A stretch of 64,000 nucleotides of DNA, from assembly GCF_006539505.1 (NCBI RefSeq), contig NZ_BJND01000012.1, positions 248,001 to 312,000 of the forward strand, in the 5' to 3' direction. The translations under genes and the position numbers were made by a program. The DNA is from Streptomyces spinoverrucosus. Its GTDB lineage: Bacteria > Actinomycetota > Actinomycetes > Streptomycetales > Streptomycetaceae. The notes under the pieces are model-generated. The model saw only the letters and a program-made list of their open reading frames with translations. It had not been told where the DNA came from and made no database searches. This document shows positions 42,916 to 51,634 of this stretch, piece by piece; position 1 is the first letter of the stretch; every line of letters starts with the position of its first letter.

Positions 42916-43851
42916 ATGGCCCAAGCCGCAGCCGTGGCGAAACCGCCCGCGCCACCGAGGCGGCGCCGTACCTCCGCCACGCCGCGCAGACTGCCGTACC
43001 TGCTGATCGCCCCGGCGGCCGTCCTGATGCTGGGGTTCATCGCCTACCCGGTGCTCAGCGTCTTCTACTACAGCCTGCAGGAGTACAACCCCACCAAGCC
43101 GTGGCGGAACGGGTTCGCGGGCCTCGACAACTTCGTCCGCATCTTCACCGACGACCCGCTGTTCTGGGACAGTCTCGTCTTCAGCGCCAAATGGGTCTTC
43201 GTCGAGGTGGGTCTGCAACTGCTGTTCGGCCTCGCGCTGGCCCTCATTGTCAACCAGACCTTCGTCGGCCGGGGCCTGGGACGCGCCCTGGTCTTCTCCC
43301 CGTGGGCCGTCTCCGGCGTGCTGACCTCCGCGATCTGGGTGCTGCTGTACAACTCCCAGACCGGCATCACCCGTTACCTCGCCGACGTCGGCATCGGCTC
43401 CTACGGCACCAGCTGGCTGTCGGACACCGGGACGGTGTTCTGGGCCGCGATCGTCGCCGACCTGTGGCGCGGTGTGCCCTTCTTCGCGATCCTCATCCTC
43501 GCCGACCTCCAGTCCGTCTCGAAGGACCTCTACGAGGCCGCCGAGGTCGACGGGGCCAGCCGGATCAAGCAGTTCTGGCACATCACCCTGCCACACCTGA
43601 AGGACGCCATCATCCTGTCCACGCTGCTGCGCGCGGTGTGGGAGTTCAACAACGTCGACCTGCTCTACACGCTGACCGGCGGCGGACCCGCGGGCGTCAC
43701 CACGACGCTGCCGTTGTACGTCGCCAGCACCAGCGTCGAGTCCCACAACTTCGGCTACGCGTCGGCCCTGACCACGGTCGCGTTCGTGATCCTGCTCTTC
43801 TGCTCGATCGTCTATCTGCGGCTGAGCAAGTTCGGAGGCGAAAACAAGTGA
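42916..43851 (+). CDS. Carbohydrate ABC transporter permease (MalF type)
   Basis: 311 residues, six transmembrane helices after a basic N-terminus. The EAA loop is KDLYEAAEVDGASRIKQFWHITLPHLKDA. It pairs with the overlapping downstream permease and the lipoprotein at 51.6 kb. Cargo is inferred to be pectin- or arabinan-derived oligosaccharides. Confidence 0.93.
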   Translation: MAQAAAVAKPPAPPRRRRTSATPRRLPYLLIAPAAVLMLGFIAYPVLSVFYYSLQEYNPTKPWRNGFAGLDNFVRIFTDDPLFWDSLVFSAKWVFVEVGLQLLFGLALALIVNQTFVGRGLGRALVFSPWAVSGVLTSAIWVLLYNSQTGITRYLADVGIGSYGTSWLSDTGTVFWAAIVADLWRGVPFFAILILADLQSVSKDLYEAAEVDGASRIKQFWHITLPHLKDAIILSTLLRAVWEFNNVDLLYTLTGGGPAGVTTTLPLYVASTSVESHNFGYASALTTVAFVILLFCSIVYLRLSKFGGENK

Positions 43852-44747
43852 GCACCAAGGTGGCCGCCAAGGCCGCGCCCGCCCCCGCGCCCGCCGCTCC
43901 AGAACCGCCGCGGCCGGTGCGCACGTCCCGCCGCGCCTGGGACGAGGCGCCCCGCTGGCAGATCTACCTGCCGCTCGGCATCTACCTCGTCTTCACTCTG
44001 ATCCCGTTCTACTGGATCCTGCTGTTCTCGCTGCGCCCGGCCGGCTCCACCTCGCTGGTCCCGTGGCCGATGACCTTCGACCACTTCGAGAAGGTGTGGA
44101 CGGAGCGCAGCTTCGGCGTCTACTTCCAGAACAGCGTGCTCGTCGGCATCGCCACGCTGGTGATGACGACCCTGGTCGCACTGGCCGGCGGCTACGCCCT
44201 CGCCCGGTTCAACTTCCGGATCAAGCAGCTCTTCATGCTGGCACTGCTGTGCTCCCAGTTCGTGCCCGGCGCGCTGCTGCTGGTCCCGCTGTTCGAGATC
44301 TTCGCCGAGTTGCAGATGATCAACTCGCTGGGCAGCGTCATCATCGCCGAGACGGTCTTCCAGCTGCCGCTGTCGATGATCCTGATCAGCAACTTCATCA
44401 AGAACGTGCCGTACTCCCTGGAAGAGGCCGCCTGGGTCGACGGCTGCAACCGGTTCAAGGCCTTCCGGATCGTCGTCCTGCCGCTGCTGCGGCCCGGACT
44501 GATCGCCGTCGGTTCCTTCGCCTTCGTGCACTCCTGGAACCACTTCCTTTTCGCCCTGATGTTCCTCAACAACCAGCAGAAGCAGACCATCCCGGTCGGC
44601 CTCAACACCCTGATGGGCGCGGACAGCGTCGACCTCGGCGCCCTCGCCGCCGGCGGCATCATCGCGGCCGTGCCCGTGGTGATCGTGTTCGCCTTCATCC
44701 AGAAGTGGCTGATCACCGGCTTCAGCGCGGGGGCGGTGAAGGGATGA
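43848..44747 (+). CDS. Carbohydrate ABC transporter permease (MalG type)
   Basis: 299 residues with an Ala/Pro-rich N-terminus, six transmembrane helices and the EAA loop YSLEEAAWVDGCNRFKAFRIVVLPLLRPGL. The GTG start overlaps the preceding stop, and its own stop overlaps the pectate lyase start, so import and secretion genes are translationally coupled. Confidence 0.93.
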   Translation: MSTKVAAKAAPAPAPAAPEPPRPVRTSRRAWDEAPRWQIYLPLGIYLVFTLIPFYWILLFSLRPAGSTSLVPWPMTFDHFEKVWTERSFGVYFQNSVLVGIATLVMTTLVALAGGYALARFNFRIKQLFMLALLCSQFVPGALLLVPLFEIFAELQMINSLGSVIIAETVFQLPLSMILISNFIKNVPYSLEEAAWVDGCNRFKAFRIVVLPLLRPGLIAVGSFAFVHSWNHFLFALMFLNNQQKQTIPVGLNTLMGADSVDLGALAAGGIIAAVPVVIVFAFIQKWLITGFSAGAVKG

Positions 44748-46033
44748 GAGCACGTCACCTCGCCGTGGCGGCCGGTCTGCTGGGGCTGCTGTGCGTGCCC
44801 GCGCACGCCGAGGCCCGGGACATCAGCCGCGACACCCTGCCCGCCCACGACGGCTGGGCCGCGCACGGCACCGGCACCACCGGCGGGGCCGCGGCCGACG
44901 ACGACCACGTGTACACCGTCACCGACCGCGCCGAACTGGTCCGCGCCCTGGACGGCGGCAGCGACACCCCGAAGATCATCAAGGTCGCGGGCACGATCGA
45001 CGCCAACACCGACGACCAGGGCCGCCCGCTCAACTGCGCCGACTACGCCACCGACGGCTACAGCCTGAAGACGTACCTGGCCGCCTATGACCCCCGCACC
45101 TGGGGCTCGGCCAGGCCCAGCGGCCCGCAGGAGGAGGCCCGCCGGGCCTCGGCGGCGAAGCAGGCCGAACGCGTCGAGCTGACCGTCGGCTCCAACACGA
45201 CCCTCGTCGGGCTCGGCGACAAGGCGGTCCTCAAGGGCGCCAGCCTCCAGCTCAAGGGCGCGGACAATGTCATCATCCGCAACCTCGACCTGCGCGACGC
45301 CTACGACTGCTTCCCCGTCTGGCAGCCCAACACCGGCGGCCTCGGCGACTGGAAGACGGCCTACGACAACATCTGGCTGCGCGGCGCCACACACGTCTGG
45401 ATCGACCACGTCACGGTCTCCGACAAGGGGCACCCGGACGACAAGGAACCCACCTACTTCGGCCGCAACTACCTGCGCCACGACGGCCTGCTGGACATCA
45501 CCAACGGATCCGACCTCGTCACCGTCTCCTGGAGCCGCTTCGCCAACCACGACAAGGCCATGCTCATCGGCAACAGCGACTCGGCGACGAGTGACCGGGG
45601 CAGACTCCGGGTCACCCTGCACCACAACGAGTTCGAGTCGGTCGTCCAGCGCGCGCCGCGCGTCCGCTTCGGCCAGGTGCACCTCTACAACAACCGATAC
45701 GTCGTCCCCGACGGCGCGCCCTACCGCTACTCCCTCGGCATCGGCACCGAGTCCGCCGTCTACGCCGAGAACAACGCCTTCACCACACCCGGCCACGTCG
45801 AGGCCGCCGACCTGGTCAAGAGCTGGAACGGCAGCGCCCTGCACCAGACCGGCACCCTCTTCAACGGCTATCCGGTCGACCTGCTCGCCATCCACAACGC
45901 CTACAACTCGGGCAGCGAGCGCGATCTGACCGCCGACGTCGGCTGGACGCCGACCCTGCACACAGCGATCGACAGCGCCGCGGCGGCCGACCGGGCGGTG
46001 GCCCGCGGCGCGGGAGCGGGGAGGATCCCATGA
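44744..46033 (+). CDS. Secreted pectate lyase, PL1 family
   Basis: 429 residues. A signal peptide (cleavage near AHAEA, about 25) precedes a PL1 parallel beta-helix. Marks are THVWIDHVTVSD, RHDGLLDITNGSD, NHDKAMLIGNSDSA and the catalytic-region QRAPRVRFGQVHLYNN with its arginine. It cleaves polygalacturonate by beta-elimination outside the cell. It is closely related in layout to the lyase at 54 kb, suggesting duplication within the cluster. Confidence 0.93.
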   Translation: MRARHLAVAAGLLGLLCVPAHAEARDISRDTLPAHDGWAAHGTGTTGGAAADDDHVYTVTDRAELVRALDGGSDTPKIIKVAGTIDANTDDQGRPLNCADYATDGYSLKTYLAAYDPRTWGSARPSGPQEEARRASAAKQAERVELTVGSNTTLVGLGDKAVLKGASLQLKGADNVIIRNLDLRDAYDCFPVWQPNTGGLGDWKTAYDNIWLRGATHVWIDHVTVSDKGHPDDKEPTYFGRNYLRHDGLLDITNGSDLVTVSWSRFANHDKAMLIGNSDSATSDRGRLRVTLHHNEFESVVQRAPRVRFGQVHLYNNRYVVPDGAPYRYSLGIGTESAVYAENNAFTTPGHVEAADLVKSWNGSALHQTGTLFNGYPVDLLAIHNAYNSGSERDLTADVGWTPTLHTAIDSAAAADRAVARGAGAGRIP

Positions 46034-47187
46034 GCACACCCCTGCCCGTCGTCCTCGCCGGTGCCCGCGGCCACGGCCGCTGGCACGTCGAGAACATCCG
46101 CCGCCTGCAGCGCCAGGGCCTGGTCCGGCTGGTCGGCATCTGCGAGCTGACCCCGCTGACCGAGGAGGAGTTCGGCGGCCGGCTCCCCGAGCAGTCCGCC
46201 GACTTCGGTGCCCTGCTGCAGTCCACCGGCGCCCGGATCGCCGTGATCTGCACGCCGATCCCGACCCACACCGACCTGGCGCTCACGGCGGCCGAGCGGG
46301 GCGTGCACATCCTGCTGGAGAAGCCGCCCGCCCCCTCCTACGCCGAGTACCGCCGCATGGCCGACGGGGTCGCCGAAGCCGGTGTCGCCTGCCAGATCGG
46401 GTTCCAGTCGCTGGGCTCGCACGCCCTGCCCGCCATCCGCGAACTGGTCGACCGGGGCGCGATCGGCCAGCTGGTCGGGCTCGGCGGGGCCGGGGCCTGG
46501 GTGCGCGACGAGGACTACTTCCGCCGGGCACCCTGGGCGGGCAAGCGGCGGCTGAACGGCGCCGACGTGGTCGACGGGGCACTGACCAACCCCCTCGCGC
46601 ACGCCGTCGCCACCGGCCTCGCGCTCGGCGGCAGCACCCGCGCCGAGGACGTCACCGGCATCGAAACCGAGCTGCTGCGCGCCAACGCCATCGAGTCCGA
46701 CGACACCTCCTGCGTCCGGATCACCACCGCCCAGGGCCACCCGGTCACCGTCGCCGTGACCCTGTGCGCCGAGCGCGCGGACGAGCCGTACGTCCTGGTG
46801 CACGGCAGCAGCGGCCGGATCACCTTCTGGTACAAGCAGGACCGGGTGCTGCTCCAGCGTGCGTCCCACGGCCCGGAGGAGTACGAGTACGGCCGCACCG
46901 ACCTGCTGGAGAACCTCGTCGCGCACCTCACCACCGGCGCCGACCTCCTCGTCACCCCGGACGAGACGGGCGCCTTCATGAGCGTCGTCGAGGCGATCCG
47001 GCAGGCCCCCGACCCGGCCCCGCTGCCCGAGACCGCCTGGCACCGGATCCCCGGCGAGAACCGCCGGGTCGTTCCCGGCATCGACGGACTCGTCGCGGCC
47101 GCCGCAGACACCCTCTCCCTGTACTCCGAGCTGGGTGCCCCCTGGGCGCTCCCGCCCGCGCGCCGGAAAGAGGTGAGCACCCGATGA
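46030..47187 (+). CDS. Gfo/Idh/MocA-family oxidoreductase
   Basis: 385 residues. The Rossmann N-terminus (PVVLAGARGHGRWHVENIRRL) and the LLEKPPAPSYAEYRRMAD block with the EKP signature are typical; the C-terminal half is the substrate-binding sheet. The glycine motif is altered to GARGHGRW. It overlaps the lyase upstream and the DUF6807 gene downstream, forming one unit with the GH43 gene. It probably acts on a sugar or derivative in the cytoplasm; the substrate is unknown. Confidence 0.9.
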   Translation: MSTPLPVVLAGARGHGRWHVENIRRLQRQGLVRLVGICELTPLTEEEFGGRLPEQSADFGALLQSTGARIAVICTPIPTHTDLALTAAERGVHILLEKPPAPSYAEYRRMADGVAEAGVACQIGFQSLGSHALPAIRELVDRGAIGQLVGLGGAGAWVRDEDYFRRAPWAGKRRLNGADVVDGALTNPLAHAVATGLALGGSTRAEDVTGIETELLRANAIESDDTSCVRITTAQGHPVTVAVTLCAERADEPYVLVHGSSGRITFWYKQDRVLLQRASHGPEEYEYGRTDLLENLVAHLTTGADLLVTPDETGAFMSVVEAIRQAPDPAPLPETAWHRIPGENRRVVPGIDGLVAAAADTLSLYSELGAPWALPPARRKEVSTR

Positions 47188-48029
47188 CCAGCGACGACAC
47201 CGCTGTCCTGCGCGTCGCGGGCCGACCGGTCGGCCGGTACGTCACCCGGCCCGAACTGCCCGCGCGCCTGTCCCCGCGGCCCTATCTGCACCCCGTCACC
47301 ACCCTGGCCGGCACGGCGGTCACCGAACTCGGCCCCGCCGACCACGCACACCACCTCGGCGTCGGTGTCGCCGTTCCCGACGTCGAGGGGCACAACTTCT
47401 GGGGCGGACGCACCTTCGTCCGCGACCAGGGCCCGACCGAACTGGACAACCACGGCTCCCAGCGGCACAGCGCCTTCCAGCTGCGCGACCCCGACGGCTT
47501 CGTCGAGGAGCTGCGCTGGGTGGCGGCGGGCGCCGAGTTGTTGCGCGAGCGCCGCACGGTCGCGGCCACCGAACTCACCGACACCGCCTGGGCGCTCGAC
47601 TTCACCTTCTCCCTCACCAACGTCACGCAGGGCCGGCTGTCGATCGGCAGCCCGGCGACGAACGGGCGCCCGGGCGCCGCGTACGGCGGGTTCTTCTGGC
47701 GGGCCCGCAAGGAGGCCGAGGCCCCGGACGTCTTCACGCCCGGCACCGAGGGCGAGGCCGGGGTGCACGGCAGGCGCGCCGACTGGCTCGCGCTGGTCGG
47801 GGGCGGCTGGACGCTCGTCTTCGCCGGGGCCACTGAGCGGACCAGGCACGACCCGTGGTTCGTGCGCACCGCCGAGTACCCGGGCGTCGGCTCGTCCCTG
47901 GCGTACGACGAGCGGCTGCCGGTCGCGCCCGGCGAGACCGCCGTCCGCCGGATCGTCACCGTCGTCGCCGACGGCCGCCTCGACCGGGAGCAGGCCGCGA
48001 CCCTCGTCCGGAAGGCGGTGAGCCCGTGA
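47184..48029 (+). CDS. DUF6807 (PmoA-like) protein
   Basis: 281 residues with no signal peptide. Features are SPRPYLHPVTTLAGTAVT, the histidine-rich ADHAHHLGVGVAVPDVEGHNFWGG and WALDFTFSLTNVT. This matches a family annotated PmoA/DUF6807, which is unrelated to methane monooxygenase and often sits beside Gfo/Idh/MocA oxidoreductases and glycosidases. The fold is probably a beta-sandwich like galactose mutarotase, with the histidines forming a metal or active site. Its reaction is not known. Confidence 0.8.
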   Translation: MTSDDTAVLRVAGRPVGRYVTRPELPARLSPRPYLHPVTTLAGTAVTELGPADHAHHLGVGVAVPDVEGHNFWGGRTFVRDQGPTELDNHGSQRHSAFQLRDPDGFVEELRWVAAGAELLRERRTVAATELTDTAWALDFTFSLTNVTQGRLSIGSPATNGRPGAAYGGFFWRARKEAEAPDVFTPGTEGEAGVHGRRADWLALVGGGWTLVFAGATERTRHDPWFVRTAEYPGVGSSLAYDERLPVAPGETAVRRIVTVVADGRLDREQAATLVRKAVSP

Positions 48030-49546
48030 GCGCCGAGAAGACCGATGCCACGTACCGCAACCCGATCCTCAACGCCGACTGGTCCGACCCGGACGTCGTG
48101 CGCGTCGGCGACGACTTCTACCTGACCGCCTCCAGTTTCGGCCGCGCCCCCGGCCTGCCACTGCTGCACTCCCGCGACCTGGTCAACTGGACCCTGGTCG
48201 GGCACGCCCTGCAACGCCTGGAACCGGCGAAGGAGTTCGCGGGGCCCCGCCACGACTGCGGCGTCTGGGCACCCTCGCTGAGGTATCACGACGACCGCTT
48301 CTGGATCTTCTGGGGCGACCCCGACCAGGGCGTCTTCCAGATCAACGCCCCCGCGATCCGGGGCCCCTGGACCCGCCCCCACCTCCTGAAGGAGGGCAAG
48401 GGCCTGATCGACCCCTGCCCCCTGTGGGACGACGAGACCGGCGAGGCCTACCTGGTCCACGCCTGGGCCAAGTCCCGCTCCGGCATCAAGAACCGCCTCA
48501 CCGGCCACCGCATGCACCCCGACGGCACCGCACTCCTCGACGACGGCAAGGTGATCGTCGACGGCGACCGCATTCCCGGCTGGTTCACCCTCGAAGGCCC
48601 CAAGCTCTACCGGCACGACGGCTGGTTCTGGATCTTCGCCCCCGCCGGGGGAGTGGAGACCGGCTGGCAGGGCGCCTTCCGCTCGCGCGGCTTCTTCGGG
48701 CCGTACGAGGAGAAGGTCGTCCTGGAGCAGAAGGACACCGAGGTCAACGGGCCGCACCAGGGCGGCTGGGTGCGCACTCCGTCCGGCGAGGACTGGTTCC
48801 TGCACTTCCAGCAGCGCGGCGCCTACGGCCGGGTCGTGCACCTCCAGCCGATGCGCTGGGGTGCGGACGGCTGGCCCGTGCTCGGTCACGCGGGCGCCCC
48901 CGTCGCCGTACACGAACGGCCCGACCTGCCACCGCAGCCGCCCGCCGCGCCCGCCACCGACGACGACTTCCCCGGCGGACGCTTCGGCCGCCAGTGGCAG
49001 TGGACCGCCAATCCGCAGGACGGCTGGGCCACCCAGCACTCCGGCGACGGGCTCCGGCTGACCTGCTTCCGCTCGGCCGACGCGCACGACCTGCGCACAC
49101 TGCCGAACGTGCTCACGCAGAGGCTGCCCGGCACCCCGTGCACGGTCGAGGTCGACCTGTGTCTCAACAGCGAGGAGCCGGGGGCGCGGGCCGGACTCGC
49201 GGTCCTCGGGGACGCGTTCGGCTGGATCGGGCTCCAACGGGGCGCGAACGGGACCGTGCATCTGGTGCACCGGTTCGCCGAGGCGGTCGCGGAGCAGGAA
49301 CGGGACGCCGCGCACCCCCGGGAGGCGCCCGAGGGCCGGGCCCGGCTGCGGATCGAGATCGGCGCCGGGGCGCGCTGCCGCTTCTCCTACGACGTCGGGG
49401 ACGGCTTCCGCCCCTCCGGTCAGGTCTTCGCCGCCACCCCGTGGCGCTGGGTCGGTGCCCTGCTCGGCCTGTTCGCCCTCGCGCCCGCCGGTCAGGGACA
49501 CGCCGGCGCGGCGACCTTCACGCACTTCCGGATCAGAACCCTGTAA
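48026..49546 (+). CDS. Intracellular GH43 glycosidase with C-terminal beta-sandwich
   Basis: 506 residues with no signal peptide. The GH43 five-blade propeller has its three acids in NADWSDPDVV, LIDPCPLWDD and FTLEGPK. A C-terminal concanavalin-like domain (about 310-506) is of the GH43_C2 type. Such enzymes are beta-xylosidases or alpha-L-arabinofuranosidases. Cytoplasmic location and the operon point to hydrolysis of imported arabino- or xylo-oligosaccharides. The GTG start overlaps the DUF6807 stop. Confidence 0.9.
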   Translation: MSAEKTDATYRNPILNADWSDPDVVRVGDDFYLTASSFGRAPGLPLLHSRDLVNWTLVGHALQRLEPAKEFAGPRHDCGVWAPSLRYHDDRFWIFWGDPDQGVFQINAPAIRGPWTRPHLLKEGKGLIDPCPLWDDETGEAYLVHAWAKSRSGIKNRLTGHRMHPDGTALLDDGKVIVDGDRIPGWFTLEGPKLYRHDGWFWIFAPAGGVETGWQGAFRSRGFFGPYEEKVVLEQKDTEVNGPHQGGWVRTPSGEDWFLHFQQRGAYGRVVHLQPMRWGADGWPVLGHAGAPVAVHERPDLPPQPPAAPATDDDFPGGRFGRQWQWTANPQDGWATQHSGDGLRLTCFRSADAHDLRTLPNVLTQRLPGTPCTVEVDLCLNSEEPGARAGLAVLGDAFGWIGLQRGANGTVHLVHRFAEAVAEQERDAAHPREAPEGRARLRIEIGAGARCRFSYDVGDGFRPSGQVFAATPWRWVGALLGLFALAPAGQGHAGAATFTHFRIRTL

Positions 49547-49576
49547 CCCATCACACCCCGCCTGTTGGGAGCCGCA

Positions 49577-51580
49577 ATGACGCACCTCCGAAGCAAGCGC
49601 TTGCCGGGATCCGGCAGAACCATGGCCGCCGTGTTCGGCCTGGTCGCCGCCCTGGCCCTGGGGGCGGTGGGGGAGGCGAAGGCCGCCGCCCCCGCCGCGG
49701 ACACGGCGCAGACCACGCCGGCCACCACGACCGCCGACCGCTTCACCGACCGGCCGCACGGTTTCGCCTCCCTCGCCGGCGGCACCACCGGAGGCGCGGG
49801 CGGCAAGGTCGTCACCGTCACCGACCAGGCCTCGCTGGCCCGATACGCGGCGGCCGATCAACCGTACGTCATCCGCGTCAAGGGCTCGATCGCCGTCGAA
49901 CCCTTCGGCTCGGACATCGTGGTGGCGTCCGACAAGACCATCATCGGCGTGGGCGACACCGGCGAGATCGTGCACGGCGAGCTGCACCTCAAACCCGGCA
50001 CCCACAACGTCATCATCCGCAATCTGACGATCCGGGACTCCTACGTCGAGGGCGACTGGGACGGCAAGACGACCGACTTCGACGCCATCCAGATGGACTC
50101 CGTCCACCACGTCTGGATCGACCACAACCGCTTCACGCACATGGGCGACGGGCTGCTCGACGTGCGCAAGGACAGCCAGTACATCACCGTCTCCTACAAC
50201 CAGTTCGCCGACCACAACAAGGCGTTCGGCATCGGCTGGACGGACAACGTCACCACCCAGATCACCATCGACCACAACTGGTTCACGGGAACGAAACAGC
50301 GCAATCCGTCCGCCGACAACTGCGCCTACGCGCATCTGTACAACAACTACTTCTCGAACCAGGTGGCCGACGGCGATCCGCAGTGGACGTACGGCAGCTG
50401 GGCGCGCGGCCGGACCGAGATGGTCATCGAGAACAGCTACTACGACGGTGTCCAGCACCCCTATCAGGCCGACGCCACCGCCGAGCTGGTGCAGCGCGGC
50501 TCGATCCTGAGGAACACCACGGGGCGGCACGACGCCTGGGGCGACGCCTTCGATCCGCGGGCGTTCTACGACTACCGCCTCGACCCGGCCGCGGCCGTCC
50601 CCGCGCTGGTCAAGCGCTTCTCCGGCCCGCAGAAGCGCATCGGCGACGCGGTGACGCTGCACGTCCCCGGGGCGTACCCGACCGTGCAGTCGGCCGTGGA
50701 CGCCGTGCCGGCCGGCAACGACGTGCCCGTGACCATCGCGGTCGCGCCCGGCACGTACCGCGAGAAGGTGGTCGTTCCCGCGGACAAGCCGAAGATACTG
50801 CTGCAGGGGACTGGACAGCACCGCTCCGACACGGTCATCGTCTACGACACGCCCGCCGAGTACGGCGGCTCCACCGGGAGCGCGACCGTACGGATCGCCG
50901 CGAACGACGTCACCGCGCGCCACCTCACCTTCAGCAACGACTTCGACGAGGCGGCGCACGAGCTGAGGGGCGAGCAGGCGCTGGCGATGAAGACGACCGG
51001 CGACCGGATCGTCTTCGAGGACACCGCCTTCCTGGGCAACCAGGACACCCTGATGACCGACAGCCCCAGGCTGACCACCGTCAGCCGGGTCTACATCCGC
51101 GACTCGTACATCGAGGGCGACGTCGACTTCATCTACGGGCGGGCCACCACCGTCATCGAGCGGTCGGTGATCCGGGCGCTGAGCCGGGGATCGACGACGA
51201 ACAACGGCTACATCACCGCCGCCTCGACCTGGAAGGACAACCCGTACGGGTTCCTGATCACCCGGTCGGAGATCCTCAGCGACGCACCCGCCGGATCGTT
51301 CCACCTGGGGCGGCCCTGGCACCCGGGCGGCCAGCCGGACGCCATCGCCCAGGTGCTGATCCGGGACACGAAGCTGCCCGCCGCGATCAAGGCCTCGCCG
51401 TGGACCGACATGAGCGGCTTCTCCTGGCGGGACGCACGGTTCGCCGAGTACGGCAACTCCGGGCCCGGCGCGGCCGTGACTGAGGACCGGCCGCAGCTGA
51501 GTGACGCCGAGGCACCGTCGTACACCGTCGCCCGCTACCTGAACGGGGCGGACGGCTGGGCGCCGTACGACCGGCACTGA
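49577..51580 (+). CDS. Secreted bifunctional pectate lyase (PL1) - pectin methylesterase (CE8)
   Basis: 667 residues. A signal peptide (to about AKAA, 37) is followed by a PL1 beta-helix (about 50-355: HHVWIDHNRFTHMGDGLLDV, then QRNPSADNCAYAHLYNNYF). A CE8 domain follows (about 360-665) with its catalytic set in QALAMKT, LGNQDTL, EGDVDFIYGRA and LGRPWHPGG. One polypeptide thus removes methyl esters and cuts the exposed polygalacturonate. A GGGAG site precedes the ATG at 49577; an in-frame ATG at 49622 is an alternative that would put the palindrome at 49593 in the leader. Confidence 0.92.
   Translation: MTHLRSKRLPGSGRTMAAVFGLVAALALGAVGEAKAAAPAADTAQTTPATTTADRFTDRPHGFASLAGGTTGGAGGKVVTVTDQASLARYAAADQPYVIRVKGSIAVEPFGSDIVVASDKTIIGVGDTGEIVHGELHLKPGTHNVIIRNLTIRDSYVEGDWDGKTTDFDAIQMDSVHHVWIDHNRFTHMGDGLLDVRKDSQYITVSYNQFADHNKAFGIGWTDNVTTQITIDHNWFTGTKQRNPSADNCAYAHLYNNYFSNQVADGDPQWTYGSWARGRTEMVIENSYYDGVQHPYQADATAELVQRGSILRNTTGRHDAWGDAFDPRAFYDYRLDPAAAVPALVKRFSGPQKRIGDAVTLHVPGAYPTVQSAVDAVPAGNDVPVTIAVAPGTYREKVVVPADKPKILLQGTGQHRSDTVIVYDTPAEYGGSTGSATVRIAANDVTARHLTFSNDFDEAAHELRGEQALAMKTTGDRIVFEDTAFLGNQDTLMTDSPRLTTVSRVYIRDSYIEGDVDFIYGRATTVIERSVIRALSRGSTTNNGYITAASTWKDNPYGFLITRSEILSDAPAGSFHLGRPWHPGGQPDAIAQVLIRDTKLPAAIKASPWTDMSGFSWRDARFAEYGNSGPGAAVTEDRPQLSDAEAPSYTVARYLNGADGWAPYDRH
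49593..49604 (+). promoter_or_regulatory. Perfect LacI-type palindrome at the start of the lyase-esterase gene
   Basis: GCAAGCGCTTGC is an exact 12-bp palindrome that overlaps the first codons of the chosen frame. It shares the AAGCGCTT core with 42870 and 40876. Confidence 0.5.
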
Positions 51581-51634
51581 CACCCCCACACCTGCACATC
51601 TCCGTTGGATCCAGAAGAAGAAGAGAGCCGACCA

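Noticed and set aside
47184..48029. Particulate methane monooxygenase subunit
   Set aside because: The PmoA label attached to this family is only a name. The protein has no transmembrane helices and sits among sugar genes.
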